Assembly (NCBI RefSeq): GCF_000469135.2
Contig: NZ_CP048117.1
Location: forward strand, 2,145,501 to 2,209,500
DNA: 64,000 nucleotides
Origin: Bacillus sp. SB49
GTDB taxonomy: Bacteria > Bacillota > Bacilli > Bacillales > Halobacillaceae
Reading direction: 5' to 3'
Shown: positions 8,815 through 15,700 of the stretch, one piece after another
How positions within the stretch are numbered: position 1 is the first letter of the stretch
How the letters are laid out: every line of letters begins with the position of its first letter
The notes under the pieces: model-generated
Database searches by the model: none
What the model saw: the letters and a program-made list of their open reading frames with translations, nothing else
Told to the model about the DNA's origin: nothing
Made by a program: the position numbers and the translations under genes

Positions 8815-9843
8815 CTAATTTATATGCTTTGTTTCAAGCCTGTCCACTTTTCCTTCCACCGCTCCTCCTCCAAATAAGCGGGCAGCATTGGAATGAAATA
8901 TCGTAGTTATCTGTTCTGATGAAAGGATCCCCTTCTCAAGGAGCTCCGGGAGGATATTTTTAAAGATATGATCAGGATGCCAATTGGCAAGCAGGGATTG
9001 TAAAGTTTCCGGAAGAACGGGCTCCCTTCCCCACCATGTGTTTACCGTATCGTGAGCAAGAAACAACTGATCTTCATAGCCCATGCCTACAAGGGCCGTT
9101 AATACAGCAAGCCTCTCTTCATCTTCCGGTGCGCCAACAATGCCTTGAAGTCCAAAACGGTCGAGTGCCACATACGCTCCCTTTTTCAATACTTGTAAAT
9201 GCTGATTTAAGTCACTTGTGCCACACATATGACCAATGACGACCTTCTCCGGAATCGCGCCCTCGTCTATCAGGAAGTTTATCTGCTCCGGTCCCATCGT
9301 TCCCTCCTGGGTATGTGTCAAAAGGACAATCCCCGTCTCTTTTTGAACCCGCACCGCTGCCCGGAAAAACATTTGCTCATACTCCGTGATCCGGCCCTTG
9401 CTTGATGCCAATTTAATAATTCCGGGTTTAATTCCCGTGCCTTCGATCCCTTCCGTAATCTCTGTCATGAACATACTATAGATATCTTCTTCCGCTGTAC
9501 CGAGCTGTTGTCGAAACTGGAAGTAAGGCGTTGCTCCTTCTCCTTCATAATAAAACCCCGTCGCGCAGATGATATGAAGGCCTGTAGCTTCAGACACCGC
9601 TCTCAACAACTTCACATCTCTCCCGCACTCATTAGGCGTGGGATCGACAACCGTTTGGACGCCGTGTTCCATCATCAAAGCCGCCGTTTTTATGCCCTGT
9701 GCTTTCTTCTCGTCAAAATCGAAGCCGCCAAGTGTCAAGTCCCCGTGAAATCCAGGATATCCGAAAAAAAAGTGCTCGTGAATCAACGTTTTACCCAATT
9801 GATCCACATGTACAAGCCCTCGTACCGTCTCCACCTTACTCAC
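8815..9843 (-). CDS. phosphotriesterase-family metal hydrolase (PLL-like lactonase)
   Basis: Member of the amidohydrolase superfamily branch that includes phosphotriesterase-like lactonases (PTE/Php). Binuclear-metal ligands are all visible: HxH in TLIHEHFFF (about residues 21-23), the bridging Lys in GIIKLASS, His in LLTHTQEG, His in VIGHMCG and the catalytic Asp in FLAHDTVNTWWG. 342 residues, slightly longer than the 315-330 typical of lactonases. The start is GTG with AAAGGGG 10 bases upstream; the nearby ATG at 9852 is in another frame and stops after five codons. It stands alone, with its own terminator and an operator-like palindrome in its leader. The natural substrate (acyl-homoserine lactone, other lactone or ester) is not decidable here. 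Confidence 0.88.
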   Translation of the reverse strand: MSKVETVRGLVHVDQLGKTLIHEHFFFGYPGFHGDLTLGGFDFDEKKAQGIKTAALMMEHGVQTVVDPTPNECGRDVKLLRAVSEATGLHIICATGFYYEGEGATPYFQFRQQLGTAEEDIYSMFMTEITEGIEGTGIKPGIIKLASSKGRITEYEQMFFRAAVRVQKETGIVLLTHTQEGTMGPEQINFLIDEGAIPEKVVIGHMCGTSDLNQHLQVLKKGAYVALDRFGLQGIVGAPEDEERLAVLTALVGMGYEDQLFLAHDTVNTWWGREPVLPETLQSLLANWHPDHIFKNILPELLEKGILSSEQITTIFHSNAARLFGGGAVEGKVDRLETKHIN

Positions 9844-9860
9844 TTTTACTCATCCCCTTT

Positions 9861-9882
9861 ACATACTAACTGGTTGGTATGT
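9861..9882. promoter_or_regulatory. TetR-type operator palindrome upstream of the lactonase gene
   Basis: A 22-bp inverted repeat with half sites ACATACTAACT and GGTTGGTATGT (9 of 11 base pairs symmetric), lying between a possible promoter (-35 TTTACT, -10 CATACT on the minus strand) and the ribosome site. Length and symmetry fit TetR/AcrR operators. No TetR gene is in the window, so the regulator is unknown. Confidence 0.5.
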
Positions 9883-9973
9883 TCGTGGTAGTATGCATTA
9901 AATATAGTATAAGTAAAGAAAGGAAACAACGTTTATTTGAATAACCGAACAGCACAAAAAGGTTTTTGTGCTG

Positions 9974-10699
9974 TCAATCTTCCATATTGGCAAGTCTTTC
10001 GTAGACATCGTTCAAGTTGGAATATCCCTGCCCTTGAACGAGCCGCGCGCTTTCCACCCAAATTTCCGCTGCTGCTACCGCATCGTGCAGGGCATGGTGC
10101 CTCTGTTCATTCGTTATACCATAAACGTCACAACAGGCATCCAAACTAAGTTGGTGTTCCTCACTAAGGGTGAGTCTCGTCAGAAAAGAAGTATCGACGA
10201 GTCGATGCTGAAACTTCTTCTTTAATGCAAGCCACGTGGCATGCTGCATGAACTGTTTCTCATGGGATGCATGATGCGCTACGAGTACATCATCCTTAAT
10301 ATACGTATAAAACTCTCGAAGGACCTCTTGGAGAGACGGGGCGCCATGGATCATTTCTTCCGTAATTCCCGTAAGCTGCGTGATTTCATCCGATGGCGGA
10401 ACCTCTGAGGAGACGAGGGAATAGAAGGTATCCTCCTTCACTACCTCTCCTCTTTTGACCTTTACGGCGCCGATGGACAGGATGCGGTCCCCGTTATATG
10501 GATGAAATCCGGTTGTTTCTAAGTCAAAAACTGTAATCGGAAGGTCATTAAACGGAAGAGAGAGCACATCCTTCTCTTTCATTTGACGCTCCAGATTCCT
10601 CATATAGGCCACACTCGTCGGATCCTTCTCATTCAAGGAAGAGAAACCGCTCCCCAATCTCCCGGAAAGATCCTTTACGAATTGAAAGAAGGGGTTCAT
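9974..10699 (-). CDS. DnaQ-like 3'-5' exonuclease (DEDDh type)
   Basis: Predicted single-strand 3'-5' exonuclease related to the epsilon subunit of DNA polymerase III. 241 residues with the exonuclease domain at about 50-225: motif I ITVFDLETTGFHPYNGDR (Asp and Glu), motif II VAHHASHEKQFM, motif III HHALHDAVAAAEIW (His and Asp). In motif II the usual Asp (AHNxxFD) is read as Glu, a conservative change that could alter activity. The start is set at ATG 10699 by AGGAGGATAAGT just upstream. It begins 2 bases after the DUF294 gene stop, so the two are one unit. It may not act in replication; DUF294-linked exonucleases of unknown role are known. Confidence 0.85.
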   Translation of the reverse strand: MNPFFQFVKDLSGRLGSGFSSLNEKDPTSVAYMRNLERQMKEKDVLSLPFNDLPITVFDLETTGFHPYNGDRILSIGAVKVKRGEVVKEDTFYSLVSSEVPPSDEITQLTGITEEMIHGAPSLQEVLREFYTYIKDDVLVAHHASHEKQFMQHATWLALKKKFQHRLVDTSFLTRLTLSEEHQLSLDACCDVYGITNEQRHHALHDAVAAAEIWVESARLVQGQGYSNLNDVYERLANMED

Positions 10700-10701
10700 A
10701 C

Positions 10702-11664
10702 TTATCCTCCTCCCCTTATGTGGTGCCGCGTTTCTGACACCAACTGCTTCCCATGCTTCATCCATCGCTTTAACAACTGTTTTTCTTCTTTATCCAAAAT
10801 AGAAGGAGAAATCAGATGTACGTTTTCATAATGATCCGCATCCCGACCCCATTGAATTCGGTATTCCAACAACTTCCGAAAGTCATCTTCATATTCGGAG
10901 AGGCTTGGGTAATACGATAACAGCGCACGGAATCTCTCCAGGGTGGAAGGTGGATAGATGCCTTCACATAGTGCCAGAATTCTCAAAGCGTTCACATAAG
11001 GAAAATAAACGGTTTCTTTCACGTTAATTTTTCCTTTTCCCTCCCCTGTCTGTTCCGTCAAAAGCTGACCAAATACTCCTGTCCCTTTTTTCATGAATTC
11101 CATATTTTCATACAAGCGTTTATAAAGGTGAGGGGCCTTTTGCAATTGTGAAAACGCATGGGCCTTTACCTCTCCCAACAGAACAGGATCCCCATGCAGC
11201 ACCCTCGAATCAAAAAATATTGTAAAATGGCGCAGTGTCTGCCAATCTTCCGCTTCGAGCCAACTGCGAATTTGTTCCTTGAACCGAACTGTACTTTGAC
11301 ACCATAGCGGATTGGAAGCCATGACTTCTCCTTCACACCGATCATAACCAACAACTTCCAACCCACGGCTCACTTCTTCTCCAAGACGCAGGAAGTACCC
11401 CTGTAGATGGTCCTCTCCTGAAAAAAGAATGCCGTGATCCTGATCGCTCCAAACCGACTGCTCACCTCTGCCGGCACTACCCATTAAATAGAAAGCAAAA
11501 GGAGCAGGGGGATCACCCTGCTCTTTCGCTACCTGCCGCCTGGCCAGACGAAACGTCCTTGTAATCAAACGATCATGAAGTGCGTGCAGTTCCTTATGAC
11601 CATAAAGAACAGACTGCAATCTCATCTCCCGATACTCTCTTAAAGCTTCATAAGTATCCAACAT
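10702..11664 (-). CDS. DUF294 putative nucleotidyltransferase (GlnD-like fold)
   Basis: 320 residues. The nucleotidyltransferase core at about residues 55-160 has MGSAGRGEQ followed by SDQDHGILF, the GSxxRxEQ...DQDxG pattern of the DUF294/GlnD N-terminal family; the C-terminal half matches the all-helical DUF294_C region. The substrate is unknown. Unlike the paralogue at 62512, it has no cNMP-binding or CBS domains in front. The gene sits 22 bases after the ammonium-transporter stop and 2 bases before the exonuclease start, with no terminator between, so the three are probably cotranscribed. Its resemblance to the PII-uridylylating enzyme GlnD next to an amt gene is suggestive but unproved. 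Confidence 0.85.
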   Translation of the reverse strand: MLDTYEALREYREMRLQSVLYGHKELHALHDRLITRTFRLARRQVAKEQGDPPAPFAFYLMGSAGRGEQSVWSDQDHGILFSGEDHLQGYFLRLGEEVSRGLEVVGYDRCEGEVMASNPLWCQSTVRFKEQIRSWLEAEDWQTLRHFTIFFDSRVLHGDPVLLGEVKAHAFSQLQKAPHLYKRLYENMEFMKKGTGVFGQLLTEQTGEGKGKINVKETVYFPYVNALRILALCEGIYPPSTLERFRALLSYYPSLSEYEDDFRKLLEYRIQWGRDADHYENVHLISPSILDKEEKQLLKRWMKHGKQLVSETRHHIRGGG

Positions 11665-11686
11665 CGTATCCCTTCCCGATTCTTAT

Positions 11687-12943
11687 TTAAGCACCCGTTT
11701 TCGGAGGTGTCAGGTTCTCTGGATATCCATATCCTCCATGCTCACTCAAGTCAAGACCCATAATTTCTTCCTCTTCCGTTACGCGCAAGCCTCCCATCGA
11801 TTTATCCATGACCTTCAGGATAATATAGGAAACGATGAATGCATAAAGTCCACAGCTTACGACACCTAAAAGCTGGACTCCAAGTTGTTCAAACCCGCCG
11901 CCGTAAAACAACCCGGGGCGCCCGACGGTCGCCAATTCCGGAGTAGCGAAAAGACCGTTGGACAACGTCCCCCATACTCCGACCGTTCCGTGAACAGAAA
12001 GAGCAAAGATAGGATCGTCAATTCTACGTTTGTCAAAGAAACGCATACTGAAGAATACAAACGCACCGCCAATCAAACCGATAACGACAGCCGCCCATGG
12101 CTCAACAAAGGCACAGGAAGCCGTAATGGCGACCAACCCTGCCAATGCGCCGTTCAGCGTTGTCGGCACATCTGCTTTACCCGTGATCACCCACACCATC
12201 AGCATGGCTCCAACCGCACCTGCCCCAGCTGCAAGCTGCGTGTTCAAAGCAACATATCCGAAGAAAGCATCTGCCACCCCGAAGGTACTTCCCGCATTAA
12301 ATCCGAACCATCCCACCCAAAGAAGCAGTACCCCAAGCGCCGTGAATACTTGGTTATGTCCCGCAATTTCATTGGATGATCCGTCCTTATTGTATTTGCC
12401 GATCCTCGGTTTAAGGATCATCGTAGCCGCAAGCGCGGCCATGGCACCTGTCAAATGGACGACTGTCGATCCTGCGAAATCCTGCTTTCCATGCTCGGCT
12501 AGCCATCCGCCGCCCCAGATCCAGTGAGCAATGACAGGATAGATGATAACGGAAAACAAAACAGCGAATATGACATAAGCGATCAACTTGGCACGCTCAG
12601 CGAACCCCCCAAAGGCAATAGTCATAGCAATGGCCGCAAAGGCGAGTTGGAACATGAAATCAACCGAACCGGCAAGCCCCTCGCCCATCGTTGTGGCATC
12701 ACCGAAAAAGAAATCAGAAAATCCAATGATGGCATTGCCCTCACCGTAGATAAGACCGTAACCGACAGCCCAGAAAACTAAAGAAACAATCCCTACAGTG
12801 AAAACTGTTTTGCCAGCAATGTGTCCCGCGTTCTTCATTCTCGTTGAGCCTGCTTCCAGTAAAATGAATCCTCCCTGCATCAGTAATACGAGGATTGTAC
12901 AAACGATGATCCATAAATTATTCATAAGAAACGTTGAATCCAT
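11687..12943 (-). CDS. amt: ammonium transporter Amt
   Basis: Conducts ammonium/ammonia across the cytoplasmic membrane. 418 residues with about 11 hydrophobic segments; typical stretches include MQGGFILLEAGSTRMKN, the DFAGSTVVHLTGAMAAL signature, WVGWFGFNAGS and VHGTVGVWGTL, with the two pore histidines expected in the VVHLTG and SVHGT segments. The C-terminal tail VTEEEEIMGLDLSEHGGYGYPE is the conserved cytoplasmic tail that contacts PII proteins. The ATG start follows GGAG. No glnK/glnB follows; instead DUF294 and exonuclease genes do. Two GlnR/TnrA boxes lie upstream, so it should be induced by nitrogen limitation. Confidence 0.95.
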   Translation of the reverse strand: MDSTFLMNNLWIIVCTILVLLMQGGFILLEAGSTRMKNAGHIAGKTVFTVGIVSLVFWAVGYGLIYGEGNAIIGFSDFFFGDATTMGEGLAGSVDFMFQLAFAAIAMTIAFGGFAERAKLIAYVIFAVLFSVIIYPVIAHWIWGGGWLAEHGKQDFAGSTVVHLTGAMAALAATMILKPRIGKYNKDGSSNEIAGHNQVFTALGVLLLWVGWFGFNAGSTFGVADAFFGYVALNTQLAAGAGAVGAMLMVWVITGKADVPTTLNGALAGLVAITASCAFVEPWAAVVIGLIGGAFVFFSMRFFDKRRIDDPIFALSVHGTVGVWGTLSNGLFATPELATVGRPGLFYGGGFEQLGVQLLGVVSCGLYAFIVSYIILKVMDKSMGGLRVTEEEEIMGLDLSEHGGYGYPENLTPPKTGA

Positions 12944-12958
12944 CAGCCCATCTCCTAA

Positions 12959-12975
12959 TGTTAGATTTTATTACA
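12959..12975 (-). promoter_or_regulatory. GlnR/TnrA box, promoter-proximal
   Basis: TGTTAGATTTTATTACA fits the consensus TGTNANAWWWTNTNACA at every defined position. It begins 15 bases upstream of the amt start codon, overlapping the leader, a position suited to repression (GlnR under nitrogen excess). Confidence 0.8.
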
Positions 12976-13026
12976 TTGTATGTTAGTTAAGAGTTTAGCA
13001 AATACTGAAAATTTTCACAATACCTA

Positions 13027-13043
13027 TGTTAACTTTTTTTACA
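13027..13043 (-). promoter_or_regulatory. GlnR/TnrA box, promoter-distal
   Basis: TGTTAACTTTTTTTACA fits TGTNANAWWWTNTNACA with one mismatch (C for A at position 7). Its centre is 60 bases from the centre of the proximal box of 12959-12975... more exactly 68 bases. If TAAACT (12993-12998, minus strand) is the -10 box, this site is centred near -49, the usual place for TnrA activation. Confidence 0.7.
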
Positions 13044-13172
13044 TGACCTTAAAAAAGAGACAATTTCGTTTTATTCTTAAAGAAAACGGACGATTACAGC
13101 ACGATTTAGAGGATACGAGAAATAGGTCGTCGAGGTGCATAACCATCTCCTGTAAAGCTTCCCTACGTGATT

Positions 13173-13200
13173 TTGCCGTTTTCTAATCTTATGTTATGCT
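13173..13200 (+). promoter_or_regulatory. possible sigma-A promoter of opuD
   Basis: TTGCCG (13173-13178) and TATGCT (13195-13200) are separated by 16 bases; the leader would be about 130 bases. Moderate match only. Confidence 0.4.
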
Positions 13201-13335
13201 CTTAAATGTCGCTCAAATTTACGAAAAAATAAGTATGTCAGGCATCATGAATAGACACTGGTTTTCTTTATACCTAAACAGGGTATGAGGAAGTTTGAAG
13301 CGTCTGCTTACATACACGTATGAGGTGAAAGAAGT

Positions 13336-14859
13336 TTGAAAAATGTATCTAGTGTATTTTGGTATGGCATCGCCATCTGTGCGCTTGTCATCATTTGGGG
13401 GGCTGTCGGCCCTGAACATTTACAACATGTAACAGAATCAATAACTGCGTTTGTTTCCGATCGTTTCGGCTGGTATTATCTACTTCTCGTCGTTTTGATT
13501 TTAATTTTTTGTGTGTACCTTATTTTCTCGAGGTTCAATACGATTAAATTAGGAAAGGAATCAGACGAACCCGATTTCAATCTTCCGACATGGTTTGCTA
13601 TGTTATTTAGCGCAGGGTTGGGAATGGGACTTGTGTTCTGGACGACCGCCGAACCCATTTCCCACGCATTCATCAACAGCCCGATTGCGGAAGAAGGAAG
13701 TGACGAAGCGATTAAGCAATCGCTTCAGTTTTCGTTTTTCCATTGGGGCATCCACGCCTGGGCGATTTACGCCTTGACTGCCCTCGTCCTTGCCTACTTC
13801 CGTTTTTACAAAGGTTACTCCGGCCTGATCAGCCCGACGCTCATTCCTCTCTTCGGTGAAGAACGAATGAACGGACCGCTCGGGAAGGCTGTGGATACGA
13901 TGGCTGTTGTAGCTACTGTCGTAGGGGTCGCAGCCATACTAGGTTTCGGTTCTGCTCAAATCAACGAGGGACTCGCCTTTCTGTTCAACGTTCCGACCAA
14001 CTTCACGGTACAGCTGATTATCCTTACTGTATCAACAGTCCTGTTCCTTGCGTCAGCATGGTCCGGTGTAAGTAAAGGAATCAAATATTTGAGTAATGCC
14101 AATATGGGACTCGGTTTCCTACTTATGATCATGCTGTTCATCGTTGGTCCGACCCTGTACATCCTGAATATGTTTACTTCTTCTATCGGGAGTTATATCG
14201 CAAATTTCGTAGATATGAGCTTCCGGATCGCTCCCCTTGATGAAGACGGCCGAAGCTGGATTAATGACTGGACTCTCTTCTATTGGGCATGGTGGATCTC
14301 CTGGGCACCATTCGTCGGTATATTCATTGCCCGTATATCTAAAGGAAGAACCGTTAAAGAATTCATGCTTGGGGTTCTACTCGTCCCATCATTGATCTGC
14401 TTCATTTTCTTCACCGTGTTCGGTGTTTCTGCATTGAACCTGGAGCAGTTGGGCATAGAGAAAATCTCACAATTCCCAGTTGAAACGGCGACGTTTGCAA
14501 CGTTACAGCATTATCATCTCGGTACAGTTATGTCATTCCTTACACTGTTTGTCATAGCAATATTCTTCATTACATCCGCCGATTCAGCGACATTTGTCCT
14601 GGGGATGCTTTCTACAGGGGGATCCATGAACCCTCCGGGATTCGTCAAAATCCTTTGGGGTGTTTCGCTGTCAGCGATGGCAGCCATCATCGTGTATTTC
14701 GGCGGAACACAGGGGCTGCAAAACGTCCTGATCGTCGCTGCTTTTCCATTCTCCATTATTCTTATGTTAATGGGCGTATCTTTCTATAAAGCAATAAACG
14801 CTGAAGTAAAAAGAAAGAAACGAAAGAGAAAACGCACCCATAAAAAAGAGCTGTCCTAA
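13336..14859 (+). CDS. opuD: glycine betaine transporter, BCCT family (OpuD-like)
   Basis: Secondary, sodium-coupled uptake of glycine betaine or related compatible solutes across the cytoplasmic membrane, for osmoprotection. 507 residues with 12 hydrophobic segments. BCCT marks are FSAGLGMGLVFWTTAEPISH, FFHWGIHAWAIYA, the aromatic substrate-box region WTLFYWAWWISWAPFVGIF and FFITSADSATFVLGM. The C-terminus is a strongly basic tail (KRKKRKRKRTHKK), a region that senses osmotic state in related carriers. The start is TTG, with GAGGTGA 8 bases upstream. Single gene with its own terminator. Proline betaine or ectoine carriage is possible too. Confidence 0.9.
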   Translation: MKNVSSVFWYGIAICALVIIWGAVGPEHLQHVTESITAFVSDRFGWYYLLLVVLILIFCVYLIFSRFNTIKLGKESDEPDFNLPTWFAMLFSAGLGMGLVFWTTAEPISHAFINSPIAEEGSDEAIKQSLQFSFFHWGIHAWAIYALTALVLAYFRFYKGYSGLISPTLIPLFGEERMNGPLGKAVDTMAVVATVVGVAAILGFGSAQINEGLAFLFNVPTNFTVQLIILTVSTVLFLASAWSGVSKGIKYLSNANMGLGFLLMIMLFIVGPTLYILNMFTSSIGSYIANFVDMSFRIAPLDEDGRSWINDWTLFYWAWWISWAPFVGIFIARISKGRTVKEFMLGVLLVPSLICFIFFTVFGVSALNLEQLGIEKISQFPVETATFATLQHYHLGTVMSFLTLFVIAIFFITSADSATFVLGMLSTGGSMNPPGFVKILWGVSLSAMAAIIVYFGGTQGLQNVLIVAAFPFSIILMLMGVSFYKAINAEVKRKKRKRKRTHKKELS

Positions 14860-14879
14860 TAAGGACAGCTCCTTTTTTT
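14848..14879 (+). terminator. terminator after opuD
   Basis: A 10-bp stem (14848-14857 with 14862-14871) overlaps the stop codon and is followed by seven T. Confidence 0.9.
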
Positions 14880-14886
14880 CAGTATT

Positions 14887-15255
14887 CTACTCTCCTAAAC
14901 AAGGCTTGGAGAGGCGGTTTGTTTCCTGCGGTACATAGAACCCTTCTACTTTAAACCCTTTCCGTTCCAGGAAACGCACGGCCAGGTTCCTCTCCACCTT
15001 ATCCGCGCAGATCAACACAACGCGGGTCGACGAAATATTCGGGTAATACCTTCGCAGATACGCAAGCGGGAGAAGCAGCGTGCCGTCGCACGCCTCCTTG
15101 GAGGACACTTGGTAATCCCTCGTATCCACGACGATGACTCCCTTTTCAAGTGAGGAAGAGGGGTGCCTGTTGAAATCCTTCAAGCCAAACACAGGTAAAT
15201 AGCGCTTGGAAAACAGGATTAGGATCAATAATGGAATAATGACAGCTAATATCAT
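14887..15255 (-). CDS. membrane-anchored rhodanese-like protein
   Basis: 122 residues: one N-terminal membrane helix (MILAVIIPLLILILF), then a rhodanese-like domain with GVIVVDTRDYQ and a strand-loop VVLICADKVERN. The candidate active-site loop is C-ADKVE-R, that is Cys-x5-Arg with no glycine, whereas sulfurtransferases normally have Cys-x4-Arg; the seven-residue form is known from Cdc25 and arsenate-reductase relatives. It resembles the YqhL-type small rhodaneses of Bacillus. The start is ATG 15255, with AAAGGCG upstream; the longer frame to 15333 has no ribosome site. Function unknown. Confidence 0.7.
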   Translation of the reverse strand: MILAVIIPLLILILFSKRYLPVFGLKDFNRHPSSSLEKGVIVVDTRDYQVSSKEACDGTLLLPLAYLRRYYPNISSTRVVLICADKVERNLAVRFLERKGFKVEGFYVPQETNRLSKPCLGE

Positions 15256-15359
15256 ACAATCACGCCTTTCCATCCACACACTATATACCCAATAGGGTAA
15301 TGAAGTCAAAGAATAGACACTCCCATGATCCATCTATTCAAATGAAGTCTGCAAAAGAC

Positions 15360-15390
15360 GAAAAGAGTACCAGCTTTATGCTGGTACTCT
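15360..15390 (-). terminator. hairpin terminator after the small RHH-like gene
   Basis: A perfect 11-bp stem (15364-15374 with 15380-15390), with a short T-run on the minus strand, 8 bases after the stop codon. Confidence 0.75.
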
Positions 15391-15398
15391 TCTTCCAT

Positions 15399-15602
15399 TC
15401 ATCTGTTCCCGTCTTCGAATTTTTCTTTATAAGCTGCGAGCGCTTGTGATATCGTCTCTACAATAGACGTATCATTATGAAATGCCAGACGTCTGTACTC
15501 TTGAAAATCTTCCGGATAAATACGGACAGATTTATATTGCTGCTTTTTCTTCCCCATCGCCTGACTCATTTCATCAGTGGACTTTTCTTCCTTATCCGGC
15601 AT
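15399..15602 (-). CDS. small ribbon-helix-helix-like protein
   Basis: 67 residues. The N-terminus is charged and probably disordered (about 1-20), followed by YKSVRIYPEDFQEYRRLAFH and a helix SIVETISQALAAYKEKF. A strand with basic and hydrophobic alternation followed by two helices is the pattern of ribbon-helix-helix DNA-binding proteins, as in antitoxins and small repressors. It is not followed by a toxin gene; the unit is bounded by its own promoter (15655-15682) and terminator. The ATG start has GGGGATAGG upstream. Not recognised beyond the fold guess. Confidence 0.6.
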   Translation of the reverse strand: MPDKEEKSTDEMSQAMGKKKQQYKSVRIYPEDFQEYRRLAFHNDTSIVETISQALAAYKEKFEDGNR

Positions 15603-15654
15603 TTCCTATCCCCATCCTTTGTTACGTATCCCCTGTATCTATCTCTCCCTGAAC

Positions 15655-15682
15655 ATTATACATTATTTGTAATAAATGTTAA
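15655..15682 (-). promoter_or_regulatory. sigma-A type promoter of the RHH-like gene
   Basis: On the minus strand, TTAACA (15677-15682) and a perfect TATAAT (15655-15660) are 16 bases apart, 53 bases before the start codon. Confidence 0.65.
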
Positions 15683-15700
15683 GTAAATATGGATGAAGGG

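Larger units (their letters stand above)
12944..13335. other. 392-bp divergent intergenic region between amt and opuD
   Basis: Holds two GlnR/TnrA boxes on the amt side (12959-12975 and 13027-13043) and a possible opuD promoter at 13173-13200. The rest is AT-rich, with an imperfect inverted repeat around 13066-13092. No coding frame with a ribosome site was seen. Confidence 0.7.
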
